Notes: generated by a model not told the origin, from the letters alone. 64,000 nt of DNA from Chryseobacterium formosense (GCF_900116415.1 NZ_FPAP01000001.1:806001-870000), one strand, 5' to 3'; shown: positions 51,218 through 59,422, numbered from the stretch's first letter. Program-made: numbers and translations.

Positions 51218-51232
51218 TTTTTTATATATTTG
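51203..51232 (+). promoter_or_regulatory. Promoter TTTG-N18-TATATTTG of the aromatic leader
   Basis: TTTG (51203-51206) and TATATTTG (51225-51232) fit the flavobacterial -33/-7 pattern. The transcript should begin near 51239, giving a leader of about 330 nt before the DAHP synthase start. The -33 box lies inside the end of dnaX. Confidence 0.6.
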
Positions 51233-51272
51233 CTTAATATTTACAGAGACAAGATAAAAAAAAGTATACAAA

Positions 51273-51419
51273 TTGGAACATTCCAAACTTCCATATACTG
51301 CTGATTCTACTCAAACAATCAGTTTTGCGCCTGCTTATTTTTTAAGCAGTTATCTTTCTTTTGCAACTTTTTATTACAGAAATTTTAGAAGCTATTATCG
51401 ATTTTATTGGTACAGCTAA
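51273..51419 (+). CDS. Candidate aromatic-rich leader peptide of DAHP synthase
   Basis: A 48-codon ORF from TTG (51273) to TAA (51417-51419). Its end encodes FATFYYRNFRSYYRFYWYS: within 19 residues there are five Phe, six Tyr and one Trp. The next gene makes the precursor of exactly these three amino acids. The ORF begins about 35 nt after the predicted transcript start. It has no ATG and no homology I recognise. I infer an attenuation or stalling peptide. Confidence 0.6.
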   Translation: MEHSKLPYTADSTQTISFAPAYFLSSYLSFATFYYRNFRSYYRFYWYS

Positions 51420-51567
51420 TTTAATTTCTTTCTTAAAAAAAATATGGGAACTCTACTGTAGATTCCTGATTTCATAACAATTTTTGAACGACATTTTTTA
51501 GAAAGAATTATAAAGTAACTTTATAATGAATATACTATTGCCTTTAATTTAAAATAAAATTTACAAT
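51420..51567 (+). promoter_or_regulatory. Leader region between aromatic peptide and DAHP synthase
   Basis: Directly after the peptide come a hairpin GGAACTCTACTGTAGATTCC (7 bp with a bulge) and, further on, a perfect 10-bp inverted repeat ATTATAAAGT/ACTTTATAAT (51507-51527). Neither is followed by a classic T run, so the control step may be translational or use another terminator type. No other gene is visible here. Confidence 0.35.
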
Positions 51568-52647
51568 ATGAACTTAAGAGATTTAGAAAACAGCTGGATA
51601 AAAGATTTTCAGCAACCTCTTATAATTGCAGGACCATGCAGTGCGGAAAGTGAACAACAAATGCTGGAAACAGCAAAAAGAATTAAAAATACTAATGCTC
51701 AGGTTCCGATTTTTCGTGCAGGAATCTGGAAGCCGAGAACGAAACCAAATGGTTTTGAAGGAGTGGGCGTAATTGGTTTAAACTGGCTGAAAAAAGTAAA
51801 AGAAGAATATGGTTTTAAAACCGCGACTGAAGTTGCGAACGCTCATCACGTAGATGCTGCTTTAGAAGCTGATGTCGATATTTTATGGATAGGAGCACGT
51901 TCTACTGTAAATCCTTTTACAGTTCAGGAAATTGCCGAAGCTTTGAAAGGTACAGAAAAAATTGTTTTGGTTAAAAATCCTGTAAATCCGGATTTGGCAT
52001 TATGGATTGGTGCTTTAGAAAGACTTTTAGGGCAGGATATTAAGAATTTAGGAGCTATTCACAGAGGTTTTTCTACTTACCAGAAAACAAAATACAGAAA
52101 TAATCCGAATTGGCAGATTGCCTTAGATTTCAAAAGCCAGTTTCCGAATATTCCGATTTTAATAGACCCTTCACATATTTGCGGAAATCGTACCGGATTG
52201 GCAGATATTACTCAGGAAGCTCTGAATGTAGGTTACCAAGGTGCTATTATCGAAACACATTGCAATCCTGATGAGGCGTGGAGTGATGCTGCACAACAGA
52301 TTACGCCGGAAGTTTTAGGCAATATGATTTCAAATCTTAAAGTAAGAAGTACAGATCTTGCCGGTTTTGATGATGAAATGGGAAGACACAGAACCTTGAT
52401 TTCCGATTTGGATTTTCAGTTGATTGAATTGCTTTCTCAGAGAATGAAAATTTCTGCAAAAATTGGTAAACTGAAGAAAGAGAATGATATTGCTATTTTT
52501 CAGCCTGAAAGATGGAAAGTCATTACCGAATATGCCGTACAAAAAGCTTCAGAAACAGGAATGTCTCAGGAATTTATAGAAAAAGTTTTTAAAGCAATTC
52601 ACGAAGAGTCAATTGAAGTTCAGAATAATATTATGATTGACAGGTAA
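51568..52647 (+). CDS. Bifunctional DAHP synthase / chorismate mutase
   Basis: This 359-residue enzyme has an N-terminal DAHP synthase domain of the I-beta/KDOPS type (residues 1-265: IIAGPCSAESEQQMLETAKR, IFRAGIWKPRTKPNGFEGVG, DPSHICGNR, ETHCNPDEAWSD) and a C-terminal chorismate mutase domain (about 270-355: HRTLISDLDFQLIELLSQRM...KIGKLKKEN, ERWKVITEYAV). It condenses phosphoenolpyruvate and erythrose 4-phosphate, and converts chorismate to prephenate. The fused mutase usually provides feedback control. A leader with an aromatic-rich ORF precedes it. Confidence 0.93.
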   Translation: MNLRDLENSWIKDFQQPLIIAGPCSAESEQQMLETAKRIKNTNAQVPIFRAGIWKPRTKPNGFEGVGVIGLNWLKKVKEEYGFKTATEVANAHHVDAALEADVDILWIGARSTVNPFTVQEIAEALKGTEKIVLVKNPVNPDLALWIGALERLLGQDIKNLGAIHRGFSTYQKTKYRNNPNWQIALDFKSQFPNIPILIDPSHICGNRTGLADITQEALNVGYQGAIIETHCNPDEAWSDAAQQITPEVLGNMISNLKVRSTDLAGFDDEMGRHRTLISDLDFQLIELLSQRMKISAKIGKLKKENDIAIFQPERWKVITEYAVQKASETGMSQEFIEKVFKAIHEESIEVQNNIMIDR

Positions 52648-52648
52648 A

Positions 52649-52749
52649 TATGTGAGAGGGTTTTAGTGTTTTAGGGCAAAAGTGTTATTGTCGAATACAA
52701 AAATTATTCTAATAACACTTTAAACTCATAGACTCTAAAACTCTCAAAC
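52649..52749. repeat. Dispersed palindromic repeat, family D, copy 2
   Basis: GAGAGGGTTTTAGTGTTTTA at the left and TAGACTCTAAAACTCTCAAA at the right are imperfect reverse complements, with an inner pair GTGTTATT and AATAACAC. Related pieces occur at 19850-19959. Confidence 0.55.
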
Positions 52750-52763
52750 CTAAACTAATTCCC

Positions 52764-52771
52764 TATATTTG
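52764..52771 (+). promoter_or_regulatory. -7 box TATATTTG for rsgA
   Basis: Exact TAnnTTTG match 14 nt upstream of the rsgA ATG, giving a very short leader. Confidence 0.5.
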
Positions 52772-52785
52772 CCGTATCTTAAAAT

Positions 52786-53712
52786 ATGAAAGGAAAAGTC
52801 ATTAAATCTACGGGAAGCTGGTACCAGGTTTTGGAAACAGAAACCGGGAAAATTTTCGAAGCGAGAATTCGAGGAAAATTCAAGCTGATAAAAACCAGAC
52901 TTACCAATCCTTTAGCTGTTGGTGATTTTGTTGAATTTCAATTGGAGCAGGACGATGTTGCCTGGATTACAAAAATAGATCCCCGCAAAAATTACCTTAT
53001 CCGAAAATCGGTAAACCTTTCTAAAGAAGCACATATTATTGCTTCAAATATTGATCTGGCGTGCTTTATTTTTACTTTAAAGCATCCCGAAACTTCTCTC
53101 GGGTTTCTTGACCGTTTTTTGGCATGTTGTGAAGCTTACAATATTACGCCTCTGATTTTGTTTAATAAAATGGATGTTCTTTCTGAAGAAGAATCTGAAA
53201 TCGTAAAAGATATTGAGTTTCTCTACAACGAAATTAGGTATGAGACTTTAGAAATTTCATCTTATTCAAAATTAAATCTTGATAATCTTGTTGAAATTCT
53301 GAAAGATAAAACTTCTGTGTTTTTCGGACATTCAGGTTGCGGAAAATCTACTCTGGTTAATGCTTTACAGCCTGATCTTAATCTGAGAACCTCGGAAATT
53401 TCTGATACTCATTTAAAAGGAAAACATACAACAACCTTTGCACAAATGCATTTTTGGGATTTTGGTGGAAATGTGATCGATACACCCGGAGTTCGTGAAT
53501 TTGCCATGATTGATATAGAGAAAGAAGAAGTACAACATTATTTTCCTGAAATTTTCAAAAAAAGAGAAGAGTGCAAATATCATAACTGCCTTCACATTAA
53601 TGAGCCTAAATGTGCCGTTCTGGAGTCTTTAGAAACTGGGGAAATTCAACATTCAAGATATTCTACTTATATTAAACTTATGGAAGAGGCGGAGGAAAAC
53701 GCACATAAGTAA
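52786..53712 (+). CDS. rsgA: Ribosome small-subunit-dependent GTPase A
   Basis: This 308-residue GTPase helps mature the 30S ribosomal subunit. It has an OB-fold N-terminus (KGKVIKSTGSWYQVLETE), a circularly permuted GTPase domain in which the G4 motif LFNKMDVL precedes the P-loop GHSGCGKSTLVN and DTPGVREF, and a C-terminal zinc finger ECKYHNCLHINEPKCAV. This motif order is diagnostic. It is monocistronic. Confidence 0.95.
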   Translation: MKGKVIKSTGSWYQVLETETGKIFEARIRGKFKLIKTRLTNPLAVGDFVEFQLEQDDVAWITKIDPRKNYLIRKSVNLSKEAHIIASNIDLACFIFTLKHPETSLGFLDRFLACCEAYNITPLILFNKMDVLSEEESEIVKDIEFLYNEIRYETLEISSYSKLNLDNLVEILKDKTSVFFGHSGCGKSTLVNALQPDLNLRTSEISDTHLKGKHTTTFAQMHFWDFGGNVIDTPGVREFAMIDIEKEEVQHYFPEIFKKREECKYHNCLHINEPKCAVLESLETGEIQHSRYSTYIKLMEEAEENAHK

Positions 53713-53843
53713 ATATATAGTCATTAATTTTTTCCGATACAATTTATTGCTTTGATTGATATTGAAGCATTAATTTTTTATTCCTATTTTATTTTGTTTG
53801 TTTAAATGTGAATTTGATAAAGAAAGTGATGATTTATTAGCAA

Positions 53844-53952
53844 TAAAAAACCCAGCCGAAGCTGGGTAAAAACTAATAACCATGAAAACTCAAATTAAAC
53901 ATGAGAATCGGAATATTAATAACAATTACTGTGCCAAGAATCAACTCTCAAT
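53844..53952 (-). ncRNA. Candidate small RNA B
   Basis: Minus strand: a hairpin CCCAGC-TTCG-GCTGGG followed by TTTTTT (53866 down to 53845) is a textbook terminator, but no minus-strand gene lies upstream for 1.7 kb. A near-consensus AACTTTTG box at 53959-53966 could start an RNA of about 109 nt. It contains GTTTTCAT-GGTTATTAGTTTT, resembling candidates A and C. On the + strand the same DNA holds a 35-codon ORF (53882-53989) of unclear meaning. No other gene is seen between 53713 and 54042. Confidence 0.45.
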
Positions 53953-54011
53953 TCTTAACAAAAGTTATTTTATGTTAAAATTATTTTAAAATTATTTTAG
54001 GATATTTTTTG

Positions 54012-54019
54012 TAATTTTG
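54012..54019 (+). promoter_or_regulatory. -7 box TAATTTTG for ndk; decides its start
   Basis: Exact TAnnTTTG match 23 nt upstream of the ATG at 54043. The upstream in-frame start at 54019 overlaps the box and is rejected. Confidence 0.55.
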
Positions 54020-54042
54020 TGCCATTAAAAAAATATTCAAAT

Positions 54043-54459
54043 ATGTCAAACATTACATTCACAATGATCAAACCTGATGCAGTTGCTGATGGTCACATTG
54101 GTGCTATTTTAGGGAAGATTTCTGAAAGTGGATTCAAAATTAAAGCTTTAAAATTAACTCAGCTTACTGTTGCTGATGCAAAAAAATTCTACGAAGTTCA
54201 CGCGGAAAGACCTTTTTATAGTGAATTGGTAGAATTTATGAGTTCAGGGCCTATCGTTGCTGCGGTTTTAGAAAAAGACAATGCCGTTGAAGATTTTAGA
54301 ACTTTAATCGGTTCTACAAATCCTGCTGAAGCTGCTGAAGGAACAATCAGAAAAATGTTTGCCAGAAGCATCGGAGAGAATGCTGTACACGGTTCAGACT
54401 CTAATGAAAATGCTTTAATCGAAGCTCAATTCCATTTTTCAGGAAGAGAAATTTTCTAA
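54043..54459 (+). CDS. ndk: Nucleoside-diphosphate kinase
   Basis: This 138-residue enzyme transfers the terminal phosphate of ATP to other nucleoside diphosphates. It starts [20 protein letters not shown], has [20 protein letters not shown] and the active-site His in [12 protein letters not shown] (about 115). Length matches the family (about 140). It is flanked by gene-free regions that each contain a candidate small RNA. A terminator follows 26 nt after the stop. Confidence 0.96.
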   Translation: MSNITFTMIKPDAVADGHIGAILGKISESGFKIKALKLTQLTVADAKKFYEVHAERPFYSELVEFMSSGPIVAAVLEKDNAVEDFRTLIGSTNPAEAAEGTIRKMFARSIGENAVHGSDSNENALIEAQFHFSGREIF

Positions 54460-54485
54460 ATCAGATTAAAATAATATAAATTTTG

Positions 54486-54512
54486 TCCGGAATTTTATTC
54501 CGGATTTTTTTA
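54486..54512 (+). terminator. Intrinsic terminator after ndk
   Basis: TCCGGAAT (54486-54493) pairs with ATTCCGGA (54497-54504), followed by a T run. Confidence 0.88.
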
Positions 54513-54688
54513 TTGTTTTTGTGTGACATTTCGTCATAAATAGTTTGTATAAAATATTGTTTTTCAGAGTAATAGTTATTTAAACTAAATAAATAAAAAT
54601 GTTTTTTAATTTAATTATCAATATCGTTTTATTTTTTAATTAAAACTAAAAATAAAAATGCTTGTTGAAATTTCCGTGATTTTACGGA

Positions 54689-54719
54689 TTGGTTAATGTT
54701 TTAAATTTAGTCATCTTTA
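54689..54719 (+). promoter_or_regulatory. Promoter-like TTG-N20-CATCTTTA for candidate RNA D
   Basis: The -7 element matches TAnnTTTG in six of eight positions, and the TTG is at the usual spacing. No ORF follows. Confidence 0.35.
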
Positions 54720-54726
54720 CATCAAA

Positions 54727-54833
54727 TTAAAACAGAGAATCAAATTTCTAGCATCGATTCTGAAAACTAATGACCATATAAACTAATCTTATTTTAAATG
54801 AGGTGAAAGGCAGTTTAACGACTGCTTTTTTTT
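54727..54833 (+). ncRNA. Candidate small RNA D
   Basis: A terminator (GCAGT-TTAACG-ACTGC plus T8, 54810-54833) lies 300 nt after the ndk terminator with no gene between, implying an independent short transcript of about 107 nt. It contains AAAACTAATGACCAT (54763-54777), fully complementary (one G-U pair) to part of candidate RNA B. The region 54513-54688 shows nothing else. Confidence 0.4.
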
Positions 54834-54949
54834 GTTTCCTATATTCCTTTTACAGGAAAAATATGGTTTTAAAATAGGTGTTTTTCCTGTTATACTGAGG
54901 TTTGTTTATTGTGAACTTTGTCACAATAATTTAAACAAATAAAAATATC

Positions 54950-55558
54950 ATGAAAAATTTAAAATTTCCAATTGTGCTAAAAAATCTTCTTTTATTATTT
55001 GCTTTATCTACAACAGTATTTACCATAAGTTGTAGCAAAGATGATGATGAGCCGACTCCTGTTGTATATCATGAAGAAGATCCTTTAAACAAATATCATG
55101 AACTGGCTGGATTTACCACAACGAGTAATTTTGTAAATGCGGGAGATTATGAATTCGGACTTGCTTTTTCACCAAATGTAAAAGGAAAAATAAATTCTTT
55201 GGTTGTAAAATTGCCTGCATCAAATGCCAATCTTAGGGTTACTATTTGGGATTACGATGCTAAAACTGTTTTAAGAACAGAGACGGTAAATGTATCTGCA
55301 GCAGATGTTTCGGTAGTAAAAAGTATTTCTGAAGTGGTTTTAGAAAAAGACAAAAAATATATGATCACCATGAATTCGAACGATTGGTACAAACGTAATA
55401 AGTTGGATAACAGCAATGCAACTTATCCGATTACTGCAGGAAATATCAAAGTTTGGGAATACAGATGGATTGGTACTACGACACAGATTTTTCCGACAAA
55501 TGTTTCTCAAAATTATAACGGAGGAGATCTTAGTTTTAATTTTCAGCAGATTGAATAA
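54950..55558 (+). CDS. Surface lipoprotein, DUF4082-like
   Basis: This 202-residue protein has a lipoprotein signal (TTVFTISC, Cys about 28) followed directly by SKDDDEPTP, the acidic lipoprotein export signal that sends Bacteroidota lipoproteins to the cell surface. The remainder looks like a DUF4082-type beta-sandwich: GDYEFGLAFSPNVKGKINSL, LRVTIWDYDAKTVLRTETV and KKYMITMNSNDWY. These domains occur in extracellular carbohydrate-related proteins. Function here is unknown. A strong bidirectional terminator follows. Confidence 0.82.
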   Translation: MKNLKFPIVLKNLLLLFALSTTVFTISCSKDDDEPTPVVYHEEDPLNKYHELAGFTTTSNFVNAGDYEFGLAFSPNVKGKINSLVVKLPASNANLRVTIWDYDAKTVLRTETVNVSAADVSVVKSISEVVLEKDKKYMITMNSNDWYKRNKLDNSNATYPITAGNIKVWEYRWIGTTTQIFPTNVSQNYNGGDLSFNFQQIE

Positions 55559-55576
55559 ACATTCATATCATATTAA

Positions 55577-55610
55577 AAAAGGCTGCTTCATTCAGATGAA
55601 ACAGCCTTTT
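55577..55610. terminator. Bidirectional terminator, 15-bp stem
   Basis: AAAAGGCTGCTTCAT (55577-55591) pairs with ATGAAACAGCCTTTT (55596-55610) with one mismatch. It separates convergent genes. Confidence 0.85.
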
Positions 55611-55625
55611 ATATTTTTTTTGGTT

Positions 55626-56276
55626 TTAAACTTTTAAAAGCTCAATCGTTCTCTCAGGACTTTCAGCTGAAAAAACCGCATTTCCCGCCACTAAAACATC
55701 AGCTCCAGCTTCGAATAGTTTTGAGGCATTGTCTAAATTCACACCGCCATCAATTTCAATAAGAGCTGTAGAATTATTGCTCAGGATAAGATCTTTGGTT
55801 TCTGCAATTTTTTTGTAGGTATTCTCAATAAATTTCTGACCTCCGAATCCTGGATTTACACTCATCAATAAGACGAGATCAACATCAGCAATAATATCTT
55901 CAAGCATTAATACGGGTGTTGAAGGATTCAGAACAACTCCGGCTTTTACGCCTTTGCTTTGAATGTGGTGAATCGTTCTGTGAAGATGGGTGCAAGCTTC
56001 GTAATGTACAGAGATCAAATCTGCTCCGTGATTAATGAATTCATCAACGTATTTATCTGGTTCAACAATCATTAAATGTACATCTACAAACTTTTTGGCG
56101 TGTTGCTGTACCGTTTTCATCACAGGAAATCCGAAAGAAATATTCGGAACAAATCTTCCATCCATCACATCGATATGAAGCCAGTCTGCCTGAGAATTAT
56201 TAAGCATTTCGATATCTCTCTGCAGATTCCCGAAGTCTGCGGCTAAAAGGGAAGGAGCAATAAGCTTCGTTTTCAT
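55626..56276 (-). CDS. rpe: Ribulose-phosphate 3-epimerase
   Basis: This 216-residue TIM-barrel enzyme interconverts ribulose 5-phosphate and xylulose 5-phosphate in the pentose phosphate pathway. Motifs: APSLLAADFGNLQRDIEML, LHIDVMDGRFVPNISFG (metal ligands), VDVHLMIVEPD, LLMSVNPGFGGQKFIE and LIEIDGGVNLDNA. Length is normal. It is 36 nt downstream of the M42 peptidase gene, so the two are probably an operon. Confidence 0.96.
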   Translation of the reverse strand: MKTKLIAPSLLAADFGNLQRDIEMLNNSQADWLHIDVMDGRFVPNISFGFPVMKTVQQHAKKFVDVHLMIVEPDKYVDEFINHGADLISVHYEACTHLHRTIHHIQSKGVKAGVVLNPSTPVLMLEDIIADVDLVLLMSVNPGFGGQKFIENTYKKIAETKDLILSNNSTALIEIDGGVNLDNASKLFEAGADVLVAGNAVFSAESPERTIELLKV

Positions 56277-56312
56277 TTTTACTTTTTACTTTAAACTTGT
56301 CTCTTTTTACTT

Positions 56313-57389
56313 TTAATGATACTTCAGTTTCATTTCCGGTGTGATCTTCAGAAGGGTTTCGTAAATTAATTGGATGACATTTCTGACATCTTCTTTAGAA
56401 ACCATTTCAACTGTTGTATGCATATAGCGCAAAGGTAATGAAATCAAAGCACTTGGAACACCGCCGTTGGAATGCGCAAAAGCATCCGTATCGGTTCCTG
56501 TTGCACGACTTGCTGCAGCTCTTTGGAAAGGAATTTTTTTAGTTTTAGCCGTGTCGATAATCAATTCTCTGATGGTATGATGTACGCTTGGTGCAAAAAA
56601 TACAACCGGACCATTCCCACATTTCTGATCGCCTTCTTTTTTCTTTTCGATCATCGGAGTTGTTGTATCGTGGGTAACATCGGTAACGATAGCGATGTTT
56701 GGCTTAATGGTATCTGCAATCATATCTGCTCCATACAGACCAACTTCTTCCTGAACCGAATTTGTAATGTATAAACCGAATGGAATCTGTTTTTTGTTTT
56801 CTTTTAAAAGTCTTGCCACTTCAGCAATCATAAATCCTCCGATTCTGTTGTCTAAAGCTCTGCAAACAAAATAACGGTCATTCATTTCGAAAAACTCGTC
56901 CGGATACGTAATCATGCATCCTACAAAAATTCCCAGTTCTTCAACTTCTTCTTTTGATGTTGCGCCGCAATCGATAAAAATATTTTCAATTTTTGGAGTT
57001 GGCTCATTTTGATTTGCGCTTCTTGTGTGAATTGCGGGCCATCCGAAAACTCCTTTTACAATTCCTTTCTCGCCATGAATGTGTACAACTTTTGAAGGTG
57101 CAATTGTTTGGTCTGAACCTCCGTTTCTGATAACATAAATAAGACCATCGTCTGTGATGTAATTAACATACCAAGAAATTTCATCGGCGTGAGCTTCTAT
57201 TACAACTTTAAATTCTGCTTCAGGGTTTATGATTCCATAGCAAGTTCCATAATGATCAACTTCAATTTTATCTACATATGGAGTAATATAATCCATCCAT
57301 ATTTTTTGACCTTCATGTTCATAACCGGTCGGTGACGATGTATTTAAATAATTTTCTAAAAATTTCAAAGATTTCTTCTCGAATTTCAT
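56313..57389 (-). CDS. M42 family metallopeptidase
   Basis: This 358-residue zinc aminopeptidase (glutamyl aminopeptidase/FrvX family) forms large tetrahedral complexes and trims peptides in the cytoplasm. Metal-site motifs are visible: VIEAHADEISWYVNYI, CRALDNRIGGFM, VQEEVGLYGADM (catalytic Glu pair), VTDVTHDTT and DAFAHSNGGVPSALISLPLRYMHT. It has STSPTGYE near the N-terminus. It is divergent from the DUF4294 gene over a 52-nt spacer. Confidence 0.93.
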   Translation of the reverse strand: MKFEKKSLKFLENYLNTSSPTGYEHEGQKIWMDYITPYVDKIEVDHYGTCYGIINPEAEFKVVIEAHADEISWYVNYITDDGLIYVIRNGGSDQTIAPSKVVHIHGEKGIVKGVFGWPAIHTRSANQNEPTPKIENIFIDCGATSKEEVEELGIFVGCMITYPDEFFEMNDRYFVCRALDNRIGGFMIAEVARLLKENKKQIPFGLYITNSVQEEVGLYGADMIADTIKPNIAIVTDVTHDTTTPMIEKKKEGDQKCGNGPVVFFAPSVHHTIRELIIDTAKTKKIPFQRAAASRATGTDTDAFAHSNGGVPSALISLPLRYMHTTVEMVSKEDVRNVIQLIYETLLKITPEMKLKYH

Positions 57390-57441
57390 ATAAAAGGAAT
57401 GATTTTTGTAATTAAATTTTGTTCTAATACGTGTAAAAATA

Positions 57442-58149
57442 ATGAAATTTCATAAAATTGCCTGCCTTTTTATAGTCTTTTTTGGTATCACTGTTTTTGG
57501 GCAGCAAAGAGATTCAGTTTTTGTAAAACCTTTAAGTCAGTATCCGCAGGATCAACTAAAGACGGATGAATTTGGCAATAAATATTTCTATGACGAAAGA
57601 CAAAAAGCTAAAATTTACGAAATCAATGGCGAAACTGTTGTTGTAATGGATGAGCTGATTCTTTTAAATAAACCAAAATTCAATAATCAGTTAGACAAAA
57701 ATTATTACTTCTTTTTAAATAAAAAATTATACCGGGTTTATCCTTTATTCCTTACAGCTTTACAGCAATATCGTGATATTCAGGGAGAAATGACAAATCT
57801 GGATACTGCTGCAAAAAGAAAGTATGTAAAAGACAGGCAAAATATGTTGGCAGACCAGTATGAAAAGCAATTAAGAGATTTAACGACCACTGAAGGTCAG
57901 GTTTTTGCTAAGCTGATGAACAGAGCAACCAATAAAAATGTCTACGAAATTATCAAAGAATTACGTGGCGGATGGAGTGCTTTCTGGTGGAATGTAAAAG
58001 GCAAAATGGCAGATATAGATTTGAAAGATAGATATGATCCTCATAAAAACAGAACTGATGAGTTTCTGGAATCACTTCTTCAATCCAACTGGAATTCAGG
58101 TTATCTGCAGCCTTATCCCGGAGCGAGAGATTTTAAAGTATCGAAATGA
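57442..58149 (+). CDS. DUF4294 domain secreted protein
   Basis: This 235-residue protein has a signal peptide (KIACLFIVFFGITVFGQQ) and a DUF4294 domain: YFYDERQKAKIYEINGETVV, YRVYPLFLTALQQYRDIQGE and FAKLMNRATNKNVYEIIKEL, with WSAFWWNVKG near the end. The family is widespread in Bacteroidota and has no established function. It is monocistronic, ending in a perfect hairpin that overlaps the 3' end of the convergent NUDIX gene. Confidence 0.9.
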   Translation: MKFHKIACLFIVFFGITVFGQQRDSVFVKPLSQYPQDQLKTDEFGNKYFYDERQKAKIYEINGETVVVMDELILLNKPKFNNQLDKNYYFFLNKKLYRVYPLFLTALQQYRDIQGEMTNLDTAAKRKYVKDRQNMLADQYEKQLRDLTTTEGQVFAKLMNRATNKNVYEIIKELRGGWSAFWWNVKGKMADIDLKDRYDPHKNRTDEFLESLLQSNWNSGYLQPYPGARDFKVSK

Positions 58150-58150
58150 T

Positions 58151-58180
58151 AAAATTCCTGTAAATATTTACAGGAATTTT
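58151..58180. terminator. Bidirectional terminator overlapping the NUDIX 3' end
   Basis: AAAATTCCTGTAAAT pairs perfectly with ATTTACAGGAATTTT. Its right part lies inside the last codons of the minus-strand NUDIX gene. Confidence 0.8.
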
Positions 58181-58584
58181 TCTTTCAGCTTCTCGAAAAC
58201 AATTTTATCTACAGGCAAAAAAAAAGGATTTTCTTCTGTATTGATTTCTATCCAGTCGATTTTTTCTATACAAGGATCAAGAATGATAAAATCTTCTTCG
58301 TTTAATATGTTTACTATATAATATATGGTAAGAAGCTGCTCATTTTCCTTAAATCTCGATACCAGAAAATCTTCCTGAGTATAAAGATGTTCTACAATTT
58401 CTATATGTACATTGAGTTCTTCTTCGAATTCGCGTTTCAGACAGTCGGTTAGTCCTTCTCCGTATTCCAGTCCGCCACCGGGAAATTTCATTAAAGGTTC
58501 GCCCGCATATTCTTCAAAAAGAGTCAGAACTTTTTTATCTTTTACCACACATGCATAAACCCTTACATTAATATTGTCGATCAT
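58168..58584 (-). CDS. NUDIX hydrolase
   Basis: This 138-residue protein has the complete Nudix box GGGLEYGEGLTDCLKREFEE-EL (about 35-57). It hydrolyses a nucleoside diphosphate linked to another moiety; the substrate cannot be told. It starts IDNINVRVYACVVKDKKVLT, typical of this branch. It is monocistronic and faces the DUF4294 gene. Confidence 0.9.
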   Translation of the reverse strand: MIDNINVRVYACVVKDKKVLTLFEEYAGEPLMKFPGGGLEYGEGLTDCLKREFEEELNVHIEIVEHLYTQEDFLVSRFKENEQLLTIYYIVNILNEEDFIILDPCIEKIDWIEINTEENPFFLPVDKIVFEKLKEKFL

Positions 58585-58688
58585 AAATAATAATTTGCTT
58601 AGCTAAAATAGGGAAAATATTTTAAGATGGATGCCAAGTTGTAGGCTTAATCAAAAGAACATCCAACTTCAAGATTCCAGTATCAAAC

Positions 58689-59378
58689 CTATAATTTCAC
58701 GGCATTAATCATTTCTCTTTTTCCCGGAGGTCCTTGTTTTTTTTCAACATTAAACTTGAGTTCCTGAAGAATTCTTCTCACACTTCCTTTAGATGAATAG
58801 GTCGTTAACAGTCCGTTGACCGCCATTTTGTTGGAAACCATTTCAAATAAAGGTTTTTCCCAAAGGTCGGGCTGAACTCTCGCACCGAAGCAATCGTAAT
58901 ATACCAGGTTAATCTTCGGCAGATCAATGTTTTTAAGCTCAAAAAAATCACATTGAATTTTATGTAAATGAAATCCTTTAATAATTTCTACCGGTTTTTC
59001 CCACTCAGTCTGATGAATTTTTTGATAAATATTTTTTAACTCTGGGTTATCAAAAAGCTCAAAATATGCCAGATTTTCTATTTCAAATGCATTTATCGGA
59101 TATTTTTCTAGGGTAAAATAATGGATGTCATGATTTTTGTCAGTTTTTAAATATTCATTAATTGTTACCAAAACATTCAAACCTGTGCCAAAACCGAGTT
59201 CTAAAATATTAATTTCGTAATCATTCGTCAAATTTAGTCCATTTTTAATAAACACGTGTTCTGCTTCCTGAAGCGCACCATGATGAGAATGATAGTTTTC
59301 ATTTAATTCATTGATAAACAGTGTTTTGCTTCCGTCGTTTGTGGTCTTAATCTCTCTTTCCAAGGTATTTTTTTTCAA
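58689..59378 (-). CDS. mnmD: tRNA U34 methyltransferase MnmD
   Basis: This 229-residue protein is the stand-alone MnmC2-type methyltransferase that finishes mnm5s2U at the tRNA wobble base. Features: REIKTTNDGSKTLFINELNE, YHSHHGALQEAEHVF, and the S-adenosylmethionine site ILELGFGTGLNVL (about 60), then LVYYDCFGARVQPDLWEKPL. There is no ATG: the start is a TTG, either at 59378 or at 59363 (giving EREIKTT..., closer to relatives). Confidence 0.9.
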   Translation of the reverse strand: MKKNTLEREIKTTNDGSKTLFINELNENYHSHHGALQEAEHVFIKNGLNLTNDYEINILELGFGTGLNVLVTINEYLKTDKNHDIHYFTLEKYPINAFEIENLAYFELFDNPELKNIYQKIHQTEWEKPVEIIKGFHLHKIQCDFFELKNIDLPKINLVYYDCFGARVQPDLWEKPLFEMVSNKMAVNGLLTTYSSKGSVRRILQELKFNVEKKQGPPGKREMINAVKL

Positions 59379-59414
59379 ATTTAATCTAAAATTTTTATAT
59401 TTAAAAAATTATGT

Positions 59415-59422
59415 TAAATTTG
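59415..59422 (+). promoter_or_regulatory. -7 box TAAATTTG for ilvE
   Basis: Exact TAnnTTTG match 25 nt upstream of the ilvE ATG, in the divergent spacer from mnmD. Confidence 0.5.

Noticed and set aside
53882..53989. 35-codon plus-strand ORF after the CCCAGC hairpin
   Set aside because: Composition is Asn/Lys-rich like random AT-rich DNA, there is no plus-strand promoter, and the strand with promoter- and terminator-like signals is the minus strand. It is mentioned only in the RNA entry.
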